Below are positions 14,557-23,325 of a stretch of 64,000 bases of DNA, piece by piece. Within the stretch, counting starts at the first letter, position 1. Each line of letters begins with the position of its first letter. Location: assembly GCF_000763385.1 (NCBI RefSeq), contig NZ_JQFA01000002.1, positions 1,364,001-1,428,000 on the forward strand. Direction: 5' to 3'. The position numbers were made by a program, and so were the translations under genes. Source of the stretch: Leptolyngbya sp. KIOST-1. GTDB lineage: Bacteria; Cyanobacteriota; Cyanobacteriia; Phormidesmidales; Phormidesmidaceae. The notes beneath the pieces are model-generated. The model saw only the letters and a program-made list of their open reading frames with translations. It was not told the origin of the DNA and ran no database searches.

Positions 14557-15891
14557 ATGTCTGACCTTGCCCTCGAAAGTGCGCTGATTCTGCTGTTGAT
14601 TTTTGCCAATGGGGTGTTCTCAGGGTCAGAAATCGCCCTGGTGTCGGCCCGCAAAGCCCGCCTGGAGCAGCAGGCCAGGCGGGGGAACGTCAAGGCGCGG
14701 CTGGCCCTCAAGTTGGCCAACAACCCCAATGACTTCCTATCGACGGTGCAGATCGGCATTACGCTGATCGGCATTCTCAGCGGTGCCCTGGGGGGAGCCA
14801 CCGTAGCCAACTCCCTGCGCCAGCGGCTGGACCAGGTGCCTGCCCTTGCCCCCTACAGCGATGTGGTGAGCCTGGGCACAGTGGTGGGGCTGATCACCTA
14901 CCTTTCGCTGGTAATCGGGGAACTGGTGCCCAAACGCATTGCCCTCAGCTACCCAGAAGCCATCGCTCGTCAGGCGGCCCTGCCCATGCAGCGGCTATCC
15001 TGGCTAGCGGCTCCCCTGGTGGCCCTGCTGGGAGCTTCAACCAGTTTTCTGGTCAACCTGATGGGGCTCAAGGAGCGGCCCGAAGCCGCCATTACCGAGG
15101 AAGAGCTGCGTCTGCTGATCGACCAGGGCACCGCCGCTGGCACCTTTGAGGTGGCAGAGCAAGAGATGATGGGGCGGGTGCTGCAGCTGGGCGATCGCCC
15201 CATTCGCTCGATCATGACCCCCCGCACCGACATTGAGTGGCTCAACGTCGATGCCTCCTTTGCCGAGCATAGCGAACTGGTGATGCAGAGCGCCCACTCC
15301 CACTTTCCCGTCTGCAATGGCAGCATTGACGACTGCGTGGGGGTGGTGTCGCTGAAGGCGCTGCTGCCCAACTATCTGAGCCAGACCCACGAACCCATCA
15401 CCCTGCTGAGCCTGCTGCAGCCCCCCCTGTTTGTGGCTGAGAGCACCTACGTGCTCAAGGTGCTGGAGCTGTTTAAGTCGTCAAGCACCCACTTTGCCAT
15501 GGTGCTCGACGAGTACGGCGGGGTGGAGGGGCTGGTCACCCTCAACGACGTGGTCGAAGCCATCGTCGGCGAACTGCCCTCCCTGGAGGATGCCAACGAC
15601 CCCATGGTCACCCAGCGGGAGGACGGCTCCTGGCTGCTCGACGGTCTGCTGCCGGTCGATGACCTCAAAGCGCTGCTCAACCGCGAGCAGCTGACCGACG
15701 ACGAAGACAACTACCAAACCCTGGCGGGCTTCATTATTCGGCATATGGGCCGCATCCCCACCACAGGCGACTTTTTTGAGTGGGAGGGGTTACGCTTCGA
15801 GGTCGTAGATATGGACGGCCGCCGGGTAGACAAGGTGCTGCTGGAGAATCTGCCGCTGCGCTCACCCTCCCCCGATCGGGTGCCTGAGTAG
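14557..15891 (+). CDS. CNNM/HlyC-CorC family membrane protein (DUF21, CBS pair, CorC_HlyC)
   Basis: 444 aa. Residues about 1-190 are a DUF21/CNNM membrane domain with three to four hydrophobic segments and G-V-F-S-G-S-E-I-A-L-V-S-A-R (about 19-32). A CBS pair spans about 205-335 and contains R-P-I-R-S-I-M-T-P-R-T-D. The CorC_HlyC domain closes the protein (about 350-435) with D-G-L-L-P-V-D-D. Bacterial relatives (CorB, YhdP/MpfA) export Mg2+ or resist excess Mg2+; the old name is TlyC-like hemolysin, for which there is no support here. ATG chosen at 14557 after a short purine-poor leader. Monocistronic. Confidence 0.85.
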   Translation: MSDLALESALILLLIFANGVFSGSEIALVSARKARLEQQARRGNVKARLALKLANNPNDFLSTVQIGITLIGILSGALGGATVANSLRQRLDQVPALAPYSDVVSLGTVVGLITYLSLVIGELVPKRIALSYPEAIARQAALPMQRLSWLAAPLVALLGASTSFLVNLMGLKERPEAAITEEELRLLIDQGTAAGTFEVAEQEMMGRVLQLGDRPIRSIMTPRTDIEWLNVDASFAEHSELVMQSAHSHFPVCNGSIDDCVGVVSLKALLPNYLSQTHEPITLLSLLQPPLFVAESTYVLKVLELFKSSSTHFAMVLDEYGGVEGLVTLNDVVEAIVGELPSLEDANDPMVTQREDGSWLLDGLLPVDDLKALLNREQLTDDEDNYQTLAGFIIRHMGRIPTTGDFFEWEGLRFEVVDMDGRRVDKVLLENLPLRSPSPDRVPE

Positions 15892-15903
15892 TCAGCGCTG
15901 GAG

Positions 15904-16296
15904 TTAGCGACGGCTGTCGGGGTCGTACTGGTGCTGCTCCCGCCCGGTGCGCTGCTCCGCCTCTATTTCTTTGTCCAGAAAATAATTCAGGAAGGTGCGA
16001 ATTAAGGCAATCACTGCCAGCCGAATCAGGTCTTCGGTGGTGGGAGCGATGGTAGTCGAAAGAATATCGGCCCCGAGCTGAAATTCCAGGGCCAGCGTCA
16101 GCCAGGTGCCAAATTTGAGCCGCACCTGGTTGAAAGGCAGCGGCTGCCCCGGTCGCTGACGCCGCAGGTGCAGGGCTAGACGGCCGGTTTTGAGCAGCCC
16201 CACCACCACGCACAGCACCGAAATGGCCTCCAGGCAAAACCTGACCCCCAGGGCAATGTTTTCCAGCAGGGTTTCTAGGGGCTCAAGCCACGCCAT
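15904..16296 (-). CDS. DUF1622 membrane protein
   Basis: 130 aa from the ATG at 16296 (MAWLEPLETLL); the longer open frame up to 16434 overlaps the preceding gene. Two to three hydrophobic segments (about 12-36, 62-80 and 85-105) surround the G-T-W-L-T-L-A-L-E-F-Q-L-G-A-D-I segment typical of DUF1622. The C-terminus is charged (D-K-E-I-E-A-E-Q-R). Its start overlaps the end of the peroxiredoxin-like gene by 14 bases, so they form a coupled pair. Function unknown. Confidence 0.7.
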   Translation of the reverse strand: MAWLEPLETLLENIALGVRFCLEAISVLCVVVGLLKTGRLALHLRRQRPGQPLPFNQVRLKFGTWLTLALEFQLGADILSTTIAPTTEDLIRLAVIALIRTFLNYFLDKEIEAEQRTGREQHQYDPDSRR

Positions 16297-17104
16297 CGCT
16301 GACCCCAGCGGCCCTGGGTGGAGTTGGCGGCGGGGCAGGCTGGGCCAAAAATGCCAGCGGGTTGGCCATGGTGGCGGCAAAGCCGAGAATGCCGCGATCG
16401 CGGTGTTCGTAGCGCAGCTGGCCGTCGCCATCAAACAAAAACGTCCCGCCGCGCTGGGTCAGGTAGGCGGCATTGGGCACGTAGGTGCGCCAGTGGCTCA
16501 GCACCTCGGTCATGTTGCGCAGACGCAGGGTGGCCAGTTCGATGGGCCGCTGAAACCCGCTGCCGCCGACCAGATTAAAGGCTTTGCCCGTCAATGGCGG
16601 CAGTGGTCCGGCCTTCACCACCTCGTCGTCACCGATTAGCTGCGGGGCGCGGCGATCGCCCGTATACCCCCGCAGCACCTCCCGCAGGGTGCCGGGGCTG
16701 GCGATCCCCGCACACATCAGCATCAGGTTTAGCCAGGCTGCCTGCCCCGGGTTCAAGCCAGGGGGGTTGAGGGTCAGCCCCTGGTAAAGCCCCAGCTCTT
16801 GGTGCAGGGCCGCGGTTTCATCCACAAACAGGTGCTCCGGCGCGAAGCCCGTGTAGTCGCAGAACTGCTGGCCCGAGGCGCGATCGCCGATGCCCACCGC
16901 CCGCAGCGCAATATTTTGCTGGCCCAGGGTTTCAGCCTCGCGCTGGAGCCACCAGGCGTATTCCATGCTGTCAAAGTCCCCCAGCTGGGGCCACACCAGC
17001 ACCAGGGTTTGAGCCGCCCTCTCACAGCCCGCCAGCAGGGGCGCTGTCTCTCCGTCGCTCACCCGCTGCCGCTGGGTGTGGGCCAAAATTGCGTAGGTGT
17101 TCAT
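16283..17104 (-). CDS. Peroxiredoxin-like (AhpC/TSA family 2) protein without peroxidatic cysteine
   Basis: 273 aa from the ATG at 17104. The thioredoxin-like fold of the Prx-like2 family is suggested by T-L-V-L-V-W-P-Q-L-G-D-F-D-S-M-E-Y-A (about 33-50), where typical peroxiredoxins have T-x-x-C. That peroxidatic cysteine is absent; cysteines occur only elsewhere (C27, C82 and C130 by my count). A-V-G-I-G-D (about 69-74) and the late R-N-M-T-E-V-L-S-H-W segment are also family-like. It may be redox-sensing or non-catalytic rather than a peroxidase. It overlaps the DUF1622 membrane protein downstream, suggesting a membrane-associated pair. Confidence 0.65.
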   Translation of the reverse strand: MNTYAILAHTQRQRVSDGETAPLLAGCERAAQTLVLVWPQLGDFDSMEYAWWLQREAETLGQQNIALRAVGIGDRASGQQFCDYTGFAPEHLFVDETAALHQELGLYQGLTLNPPGLNPGQAAWLNLMLMCAGIASPGTLREVLRGYTGDRRAPQLIGDDEVVKAGPLPPLTGKAFNLVGGSGFQRPIELATLRLRNMTEVLSHWRTYVPNAAYLTQRGGTFLFDGDGQLRYEHRDRGILGFAATMANPLAFLAQPAPPPTPPRAAGVSDGVA

Positions 17105-17149
17105 CAGGGGATTTCTGACCAAAGCCGATGGGAGCAGGGTGGGCAGGGG

Positions 17150-18037
17150 TTACTCAAACCCCCTGGCCATCCAGGGGGCGGGGTCTACGCAAATGCCGTG
17201 GACGTACAGGCCCCAATGCAGGTGCGGCCCCGAGGAGGCCCCGGTGTTGCCCACCGCCCCAATCACCTGCCCAGGCCGGACAAAATCACCCTCATTCACA
17301 TCGATGCGGCTGAGGTGCAGCATGATGCTGAGCACCCCCTGACCGTGGTCGATGCCGATGGTGTTGCCGTGCAGCTCAAATCCATCCGCCACCCGTCCCA
17401 CCAGGCCAATCCGTCCGGCGGCGGGTGAGGTCACCGGGGAGCCCGTGGGGGCCCCGTAGTCGAGGCCCCGGTGGTAGTAGTCCTGGGCGAACACGCCGTT
17501 GTAGTAGCGCCGGACCCCGTACTGGGTGGTGGTGCGGCCCGAGTTGGGGCGCTGCATCACACCGTTCCAGTGGCGTTCGGGGGTGACCAGGTTTTTGAAG
17601 GCGGCGACCCGGTCAAACTCGTGCTGGGTGCCCAGGTTGCTGCGACCGGGCGACAGGGTAATCCGCTGGGTGGGGAAGTTGCGGTTTTTCAGGCCCAAGG
17701 CCAGGTTGCGCGTCTCGCCCGTGCCAATCACGCGAACCACCATGCGCCCTGGGGGATCGAGGGGGCTGGTGGGCACCAGGGCCCGAAACCGATTGCCGCT
17801 GATGGGAAAGGTGGGATACTCCAGCCGGTCGTTGACGGTGATCTTGGGCTGGGCTGAGTCTGAGGTGCGCGGCACCGCAATCACCGAAATGGTATCGCCC
17901 AGGGAGGGGGCATCGGGGTTGAGAATGACATCGTAGGCCTGAGCTGGCCGCCCCAGCAGCACGATCGCGGTTCCCCCAGCGGCTGCCACCAGCAGCGATC
18001 GCCGGGTCAGCCCGTGGCTCTCTCGATTTGGCTCCAT
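17150..18037 (-). CDS. M23 peptidase (LytM-type) with Tat-like signal
   Basis: 295 aa. The N-terminus has a twin-arginine-like motif (T-R-R-S-L-L, residues 11-16) and a hydrophobic stretch ending R-P-A-Q-A (about 30-34). After a beta-rich middle domain, the peptidase domain (about 175-290) keeps all zinc ligands: H189 and D193 in Y-H-R-G-L-D-Y-G, and H274 in H-L-H-W (272-275), with H241. It is thus likely an active peptidoglycan endopeptidase in the periplasm, taking part in wall remodelling or daughter-cell separation. Downstream gene begins 46 bases after its stop, on the same strand. Confidence 0.85.
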   Translation of the reverse strand: MEPNRESHGLTRRSLLVAAAGGTAIVLLGRPAQAYDVILNPDAPSLGDTISVIAVPRTSDSAQPKITVNDRLEYPTFPISGNRFRALVPTSPLDPPGRMVVRVIGTGETRNLALGLKNRNFPTQRITLSPGRSNLGTQHEFDRVAAFKNLVTPERHWNGVMQRPNSGRTTTQYGVRRYYNGVFAQDYYHRGLDYGAPTGSPVTSPAAGRIGLVGRVADGFELHGNTIGIDHGQGVLSIMLHLSRIDVNEGDFVRPGQVIGAVGNTGASSGPHLHWGLYVHGICVDPAPWMARGFE

Positions 18038-18166
18038 TGCTCTGTCCTCGATGGGTAGTCTCGGTCTTCAGCGTGGTCTCTATCAGCATCAGCGTGGTCT
18101 CTATAGTAGACGCTGGAACGGCGCTGAGGATTCCCCTCGCCAAGATTTATCCACGGTGGCTGAGAA

Positions 18167-18364
18167 CTACTCCTGGTTGGCCTTGGCGTCTTTGACCGCC
18201 GCATAGAACAGCACCCCGACCAGGGGCAGGCACAGGCCCAGCACCGCCGTTGTTGGCCCCGTGCCCCAGTCGGGGCTGCCGGAGGACAGCTCAAAAATAG
18301 ACCCGACCGCTGCGATCGCAGCAATGCAGGAACCAGCTAGCAACAGGCCACTTTTGGGAGTCAC
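18167..18364 (-). CDS. Small two-helix membrane protein
   Basis: 65 aa with two hydrophobic helices (about 5-25 and 38-57) joined by a polar G-S-P-D-W-G-T-G loop, ending in a charged tail (V-K-D-A-K-A-N-Q-E). It looks like the small conserved membrane proteins frequent in cyanobacteria. No known motif. It lies between the M23 peptidase and def on the same strand, separated by more than 80 bases from either. Confidence 0.55.
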   Translation of the reverse strand: MTPKSGLLLAGSCIAAIAAVGSIFELSSGSPDWGTGPTTAVLGLCLPLVGVLFYAAVKDAKANQE

Positions 18365-18452
18365 AGAAACGTCTCCTAAACGTCTACGGGGCAGGGGGCA
18401 TCACCCGGGCAGCTTAGCACGGGTCTTGCCCCAAGTCAGGGGAGCAGCCGGG

Positions 18453-19019
18453 TCAGGCGTTTAGCGGCTGCACATCTTTGGCGTAGAAGCCGTTCTTTTG
18501 GAGTTCCTGATTGAGGGCCAGGGCGTTTTCAACCCGATCGACAAACAGCACCCCGGTAAGGTGGTCCATCTCGTGGAGAATGCAGCGGGCCAGCAGATCG
18601 TTAGCCTGAAGCTTTTGGGGCCGGCCGTTCTCGTCTTTGTAGGAGACCTCCAGGGCGGCGGGGCGCACCACATCGAGGTAAACGCCGGGAATGCTGAGGC
18701 AGCCCTCCTGCCCCGTGGCCAGGTCCTTGGAGACCTTAATGATTTGCGGGTTGATCAGCACCATCGGGGGCGCAGCGGCGTTTTCGGGGTCAATATCGAC
18801 CACCAGCAGCTGCTTGTTGACCGCCACCTGGGGCGCGGCCAGGCCAATGCCATCGGCGCTGTACATGGTTTGCAGCATCTCCCGCACCAGCATCCGAATC
18901 TCGTCGTCGACCTTGGCCACGCGCTTGGCGGGCTGGCGCAGCACGCGATCGCCCAGGGTGTGAATCTCCAGAGGCGGCTGCTTGAGCTTGGTTTTCTCGA
19001 CTTGAATGGCGGCGGGCAT
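18453..19019 (-). CDS. def: Peptide deformylase
   Basis: 188 aa with the three signature motifs: G-I-G-L-A-A-P-Q (57-64), E-G-C-L-S (105-109, cysteine metal ligand) and H-E-M-D-H (149-153, two histidine ligands plus catalytic glutamate). It removes the formyl group from the N-terminal methionine of new proteins, using Fe2+ or Zn2+. The extension before residue 15 (K-T-K-L-K-Q-P-P-L) is usual in cyanobacterial enzymes. No fmt gene is adjacent. Confidence 0.95.
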   Translation of the reverse strand: MPAAIQVEKTKLKQPPLEIHTLGDRVLRQPAKRVAKVDDEIRMLVREMLQTMYSADGIGLAAPQVAVNKQLLVVDIDPENAAAPPMVLINPQIIKVSKDLATGQEGCLSIPGVYLDVVRPAALEVSYKDENGRPQKLQANDLLARCILHEMDHLTGVLFVDRVENALALNQELQKNGFYAKDVQPLNA

Positions 19020-19122
19020 AGCGATGCGTTCCAGGGGTATTGATGGGCAGGTTTGCTATACCCATCTTAACAACACAGACTCACGACGACATAGCGGTTA
19101 ACCCCACCCCGCCCGGGACAGG

Positions 19123-19518
19123 TCAATCGCCATCGGGCAAAACGGGCTTGCTCTCAACCGTGATATCTACCGCCGCCACATCGATAGTGCCTGCTTCGCT
19201 CACCCGGGAGAACCCGTCGGCCTCAGTGTGCAGCGGGGTACCGCAGTTGAGACAGCGGGTTTCGGCCCCTTTGATGCCGGTCAGCCCCGTCGAGCACACC
19301 GGGCAAGCCCCCTGCACCAGGTTGCGGCGCAGCCAGAACCGCAGCCCCACAAAGCCCAGCACCGGGGCGGCCAGCAGCAGTACCACCAGCACCGCCAGCG
19401 ACTTGACCAGCCAGCCCAGGCCCACCGCTCCCAGCAGCCAGACCACGCCAATCAGGGTGAGCCAGCAGCCCAAACCCGGCAAATTCACCCGAATTTGTTG
19501 GAAGTTATGTTGGTTCAC
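19123..19518 (-). CDS. Membrane protein with C-terminal zinc ribbon
   Basis: 131 aa. Two hydrophobic segments (about 14-36 and 38-62) are followed by a four-cysteine zinc ribbon, C-P-V-C...C-L-N-C (about 72-97), and a short acidic tail. The order membrane-then-zinc-ribbon is seen in many cyanobacterial hypothetical proteins. No catalytic motif. Function unknown. Neighbours are def and a glycosyltransferase, both transcribed in the same direction but separated by more than 80 bases. Confidence 0.6.
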   Translation of the reverse strand: MNQHNFQQIRVNLPGLGCWLTLIGVVWLLGAVGLGWLVKSLAVLVVLLLAAPVLGFVGLRFWLRRNLVQGACPVCSTGLTGIKGAETRCLNCGTPLHTEADGFSRVSEAGTIDVAAVDITVESKPVLPDGD

Positions 19519-19607
19519 AGGGGCGTTCTCCGTGGGGCAAAGGCTACAACGGACCGTCGTTCCGCTTAGCGCTGTGACCTCTATTGTAGCGCTGGGACCG
19601 GGGCGAG

Positions 19608-20849
19608 TTACGCTACTCGATTGGCTGCCAAAGCGCGGTGCAGGCCCTGGGCCAGGGCGGCGGGGCTAAAGGCGGCCAGGGTCTCCTGGCGCAGCCACGG
19701 TCCCTCGCAGCGGCGGTCCTGCCCGCCCAGCATTTCCAGGCAGGCGGCGGACACAGCGGCCGGATCGCGGTGGGGCACCCGCCAGCCCAGGCGACCGTCC
19801 TGCAGGGGGTCCGCAGACCCATCGGCATCCCCCGAGAGGACCGACACGCCGCAGGCCATCGCCTCCAGATAGACAATGCCAAACCCCTCCTGGGATGGCA
19901 TCACGTAGGCATCGGCGAGGCGATAGTGGGCCACCAGCGCCTCGGTGGGCACAAACCCGGCAAAGACAACGCGATCGCTCACCCCCAGCTCCTCGGCCAG
20001 CGCCGCCAGCCGGGGCTGGTCGTCGCCGCGGCCAATCACCAGATATTTCAGGTTGGGCACGGCCGCCGCCAGGGTGGGCAAGGCCCGAATCGTGACATCG
20101 ACACCTTTGTAAATGTCCCCGGACCACAGCCGGGCCACCGTCATCAGCACCCGACACCCGCTCAGGCCGTAGGCCTCGACCAGGGCCGGATCGGCGGCTC
20201 CGAGGCAAAATACTTCGCCATCGACGGCGCAGGGAACCAGATGCACGCGGGCGGGGTCAAGACCGTTAGCCGCACAGGCGCGATCGCGGCTGTAGCGGCT
20301 AATCGCCCAGATCTGATCGGCCTGGCGCAGGGCCTGCTGCTGGCGAGGCGGCAGCGGCTCCCACACCTCCTTACCGTAGGTAACAACCGTGTAGGGCAGG
20401 TTGAGCCAGCGGCAGAGGGGAGCAACCAGGGGCAGCAGCAGCAGGTGGCCACAGACCACCCGACTCGGGCGGCGGCGAACCAGCGCGATCAGCAGGGCTA
20501 CCGCCAGCCGGGCTCGGTTCAGGGCGGGGGTGGCCGACTTCAGATAGTGAAACCGCAGCGGCGGCAGGTCGTAGGGGTTGTCCACCTCGCCTCCGTCCCG
20601 CAGCAGAAAGACCTCGGCTGGGCCGGGGTCGGGCTGACTCAGATACGCCCTGAAGAGGTCTTTGACGTAGGACTGAATGCCCCCCTCGCAGGAAAAAATT
20701 TCAATGAAGACAAAGGCGACTGCCCCGCCGGGTTGAGTCGACTCCTCTACGGCGGCGGCATCAACAGCGGTAGCCCGCCAGGCCCCAGCTTCAGTCTCAG
20801 CAAGAGCCAGCGGATTGGCGGCAGGCAAATCAGGGATCCCCAAAACCAT
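19608..20849 (-). CDS. Glycosyltransferase, GT4 family
   Basis: 413 aa GT-B enzyme. The N-terminal domain begins at F-V-F-I-E-I-F-S-C-E-G-G-I-Q-S-Y (about 46-61), with the G-G-I motif of the acceptor site. The C-terminal domain has V-A-R-L-W-S-G-D-I-Y-K-G-V-D and the E-x7-E segment (E-G-F-G-I-V-Y-L-E-A-M-A-C-G-V) that binds the nucleotide sugar. The first about 42 residues look unconserved, so translation may start later. It likely transfers a sugar to a lipid or polysaccharide at the cytoplasmic membrane; donor and acceptor are unknown. It is isolated from the glycan cluster at 52-64 kb. Confidence 0.8.
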   Translation of the reverse strand: MVLGIPDLPAANPLALAETEAGAWRATAVDAAAVEESTQPGGAVAFVFIEIFSCEGGIQSYVKDLFRAYLSQPDPGPAEVFLLRDGGEVDNPYDLPPLRFHYLKSATPALNRARLAVALLIALVRRRPSRVVCGHLLLLPLVAPLCRWLNLPYTVVTYGKEVWEPLPPRQQQALRQADQIWAISRYSRDRACAANGLDPARVHLVPCAVDGEVFCLGAADPALVEAYGLSGCRVLMTVARLWSGDIYKGVDVTIRALPTLAAAVPNLKYLVIGRGDDQPRLAALAEELGVSDRVVFAGFVPTEALVAHYRLADAYVMPSQEGFGIVYLEAMACGVSVLSGDADGSADPLQDGRLGWRVPHRDPAAVSAACLEMLGGQDRRCEGPWLRQETLAAFSPAALAQGLHRALAANRVA

Positions 20850-20924
20850 CGCAGGCGGTGATTAAACGGCAGGTCTACCCTAGGCTACCCATTTGTCCTC
20901 TGTCGGGATCAAAACCCGTTCGCC

Positions 20925-21380
20925 TTAGGTGGGGCAGGTGCCATACTTCACGATCGATAGACAGTTGCGCCCGTCCTGGGAGCGGTAGTAGGTGACCTTG
21001 TCGGCCAGGCGGCGCAGCAAAAACCAGCCGTAGCCGCTCTCTAGTAGTTCCCCCGGCTGGGGTTCGGGCAGCAGCTCCGGGTTAAAGGGGTCGCCGTAGT
21101 CCCAGATGCGAATTTCCACCTGGTCGGTGTCGAGGGCCAGGTCAATGTCGATGCCGGTTTCGGGGGGCAGATGGGCGTGGGCGTGGCGGACCGCGTTGGT
21201 GAAGCCTTCGGTGAGGGCCAGGGCCAGGCGATCGCAGTGGCTGCCAACCCAGGCCGACTCACCCTCCAGGGACCGACAGGTGTCGCGAAACCAGCGCTGC
21301 ACCTGGGTAATCACATCGAGCTGACTGGCCACCTGCAGGTGCGCCTGCGTAGGGGCCTGCCTGGAAACTTTCCTTGCCAT
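20925..21380 (-). CDS. RsbW-like anti-sigma factor / ATP-binding serine kinase
   Basis: 151 aa with a single GHKL (HATPase) domain. The N-box is A-L-T-E-G-F-T-N-A-V-R-H-A-H (about 54-67); a D-Y-G-D-P-F motif (about 93-98) and S-G-Y-G-W-F-L-L-R-R-L-A-D (about 113-125) form the ATP lid and G2 box. Such proteins phosphorylate anti-anti-sigma partners or hold sigma factors, in partner-switching systems usually driven by PP2C phosphatases. No partner is encoded nearby. The closing residues (Y-R-S-Q-D-G-R-N-C-L-S-I-V-K-Y) resemble other cyanobacterial members. Confidence 0.8.
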   Translation of the reverse strand: MARKVSRQAPTQAHLQVASQLDVITQVQRWFRDTCRSLEGESAWVGSHCDRLALALTEGFTNAVRHAHAHLPPETGIDIDLALDTDQVEIRIWDYGDPFNPELLPEPQPGELLESGYGWFLLRRLADKVTYYRSQDGRNCLSIVKYGTCPT

Positions 21381-21460
21381 TGCCTGCCTACTCCTGTATC
21401 AATGCCCTGTGCCAACGCCTACTACCCGTTACCCAGCTTAACCAAAGAGTACCACCTTCG

Positions 21461-21502
21461 CAAAAAGGCCTGCGTAAAACGATACAGTTCTACGCAGGCC
21501 TT
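21461..21502 (-). terminator. Rho-independent terminator of petB-petD
   Basis: On the minus strand AAGGCCTGCGTA pairs perfectly with TACGCAGGCCTT (12 bp) and is followed by TTTTTG. It begins 25 bases after the petD stop. Strong candidate for the 3' end of the petBD transcript. Confidence 0.85.
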
Positions 21503-21526
21503 GCCTAACCGATTCAAGTCACCGAC

Positions 21527-22009
21527 TTAGAAAAGACCCAGGGTCAGGGACTCTTGAATGGGGAAAGTGGCCCCAATACCCAGCCACAGGGTTACGGCCG
21601 TACCCAGCAAAAACAGGGTGGTTGCGACCGGACGGCGGAACGGGTTCTGGAACTTATTGACGCTCTCAATAAAGGGAACCAGCATCAGTCCCAGGGGAAT
21701 GGCGGTCATCGCGCCGATACCCAGCAGCTTGTTGGGCACAATCCGCAGAATTTGAAAAGTGGGATACAGGTACCACTCCGGCAGAATTTCCAGGGGAGTG
21801 GCAAAGGGATCGGCGGGTTCGCCAACCAGGGCGGGGTCCAGCACTGCCAACGCCACGCAGCAGGCAATGGTGCCCAGAATCACCACGGGGAAGATATAGA
21901 GCAGGTCGTTGGGCCAGGCGGGTTCGCCGTAGTAGTTGTGGCCCATACCCTGCTTGAGCATTTCTCTTAACTTGGGATCGCTGAGATCCGGCTTTTTAAT
22001 GGTCGCCAT
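21527..22009 (-). CDS. petD: Cytochrome b6f complex subunit IV
   Basis: 160 aa from the ATG at 22009 ([12 protein letters not shown]); an upstream in-frame extension to 22051 is not conserved. It has the family opening, [16 protein letters not shown], the P-E-W-Y-L-Y-P-x-F-x-I-L-R quinol-site segment, and three transmembrane helices. Subunit IV forms, with cytochrome b6, the membrane core of b6f that oxidises plastoquinol between photosystems II and I. It follows petB with a 139-base gap and is followed by a strong terminator, so petB-petD is one operon. Confidence 0.97.
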   Translation of the reverse strand: MATIKKPDLSDPKLREMLKQGMGHNYYGEPAWPNDLLYIFPVVILGTIACCVALAVLDPALVGEPADPFATPLEILPEWYLYPTFQILRIVPNKLLGIGAMTAIPLGLMLVPFIESVNKFQNPFRRPVATTLFLLGTAVTLWLGIGATFPIQESLTLGLF

Positions 22010-22148
22010 CGAACAAACTTCTCCTGTTACAGCCAGTTGGGCCAGGCCCAAAGTCTAAATCATTCGGGTTGGGCAATCTGTATAGCCGAAACCAAACGTC
22101 ATGCCCCTACGAGACCCGCTCTACCGAGTTTTGACCAACCTCAAACCC

Positions 22149-22817
22149 TTAGAGGGGGCCAGAAATACCCTGCTTGCGAATCATCAGGAAGTGGAGCAGC
22201 ATGAACACCGCGATCGCCCAGGGCAGAACGAAGGTGTGCAGGCTGTAGAAGCGAGTCAGGGTAGCTTGGCCCACGGCCTCGCCACCGCGCATTAGCTCAA
22301 CCACGGTGGTGCCAACCACAGGGATAGCACCGGGCACCCCAGACACAATCTTCACCGCCCAGTAGCCCACCTGGTCCCAGGGCAGGGAATAGCCGGTAAC
22401 GCCAAAGGTAACGGTGATCACGGCCAGCACCACACCGGTGACCCAGGTCAGCTCGCGGGGCTTCTTGAAGCCGCCGGTGAGGTAAACCCGAAACACGTGG
22501 AGAATCATCATCAGCACCATCATGCTGGCGGACCAGCGGTGGATGGAGCGAATCAGCCAGCCGAAGTTGACATCAGTCATCAGGTACTGCACGGAACTGA
22601 AGGCTTCAGTGACCGTGGGCTTGTAGTAGAAGGTCATCGCAAATCCAGTGGCGAACTGGATCAGGAAGCAGGTTAGCGTAATGCCGCCCAGGCAATAGAA
22701 GATATTGACGTGGGGGGGCACGTACTTGCTGGAGATATCGTCGGCCAGAGCCTGAATCTCTAGCCGCTCGTTAAACCACTGGTAGGCCTTAGAGTCGGTA
22801 ACTTGCTTGGTAAACAT
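22149..22817 (-). CDS. petB: Cytochrome b6
   Basis: 222 aa, the normal length. Four transmembrane helices carry the two haem-ligand histidine pairs (including S-I-H-R-W-S-A at about 85-91 and I-L-H-V-F-R at about 99-104, with two more in Y-S-L-H-T-F and L-L-H-F-L). C35 in I-F-Y-C-L-G-G is the conserved cysteine that binds the extra haem c(n). It transfers electrons across the thylakoid membrane in the Q cycle. It is divergent from ctpA, an arrangement known in several other cyanobacteria. Confidence 0.97.
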   Translation of the reverse strand: MFTKQVTDSKAYQWFNERLEIQALADDISSKYVPPHVNIFYCLGGITLTCFLIQFATGFAMTFYYKPTVTEAFSSVQYLMTDVNFGWLIRSIHRWSASMMVLMMILHVFRVYLTGGFKKPRELTWVTGVVLAVITVTFGVTGYSLPWDQVGYWAVKIVSGVPGAIPVVGTTVVELMRGGEAVGQATLTRFYSLHTFVLPWAIAVFMLLHFLMIRKQGISGPL

Positions 22818-23325
22818 GAAGCGGGTAACTCTATATATCTAAAAATGCCGTCAATGAAAAATGTAACATAGCCGTAATGGCAACGCTAAATTCCCTAGCT
22901 ATAAATTCTAAGCCCTGGGGAGCGTCCCGCGGCCTTCGCCGAGCCAAAGGCGGCATAAAATTGGGTTCTTTTGGGCAAAAAATCCGCCCTAACGGCTTGA
23001 ATTGCCAAATGAGAAGATCCGATCGCCCTGAAACATTTCGTTACAACCTAAGTCGAGGCCTGGGCCCGGGACTGCGCTCTGCGGTGGTGGGATGTTTGGC
23101 CTTGCCTGAGCGCGGCCTTGGCCTTGGCGAAGCACATATACCGACTACAGAAGTAGTCACGGTAAACTGGTGGGAAGCTAACGCTGGGCAGCCGGTTAGG
23201 ATCGTCGCTATGGCCGCCCACGCCTCGTTCCAGATGCCCTCTCCCCGCTGCGATCGCGCCCCCAGCGCCAGCCGCCCAACGCCCTACCAACCCGTCTTCC
23301 TCACGCCTGCCTCTGCCCTGTCTCT
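22818..23325. other. Divergent promoter region between petB and ctpA
   Basis: No convincing gene; a 150-codon plus-strand frame over it has no recognisable pattern. The part next to petB is AT-rich (22818-22920) and probably holds the petBD promoter and leader. A GACTAC...GTAGTC dyad lies at 23143-23158, between the likely ctpA promoter and its start. A HIP1-like GCGATCGCG is at about 23250. Confidence 0.5.

Noticed and set aside
14557..15891. Hemolysin function for the TlyC-like gene
   Set aside because: The DUF21-CBS-CorC_HlyC architecture belongs to CNNM/CorC-type ion-transport proteins; the hemolysin label is historical and nothing here supports toxin activity.
19638..20861. 407-codon plus-strand frame opposite the GT4 gene
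   Set aside because: Shadow; Gln/Gly-rich translation without recognisable fold.
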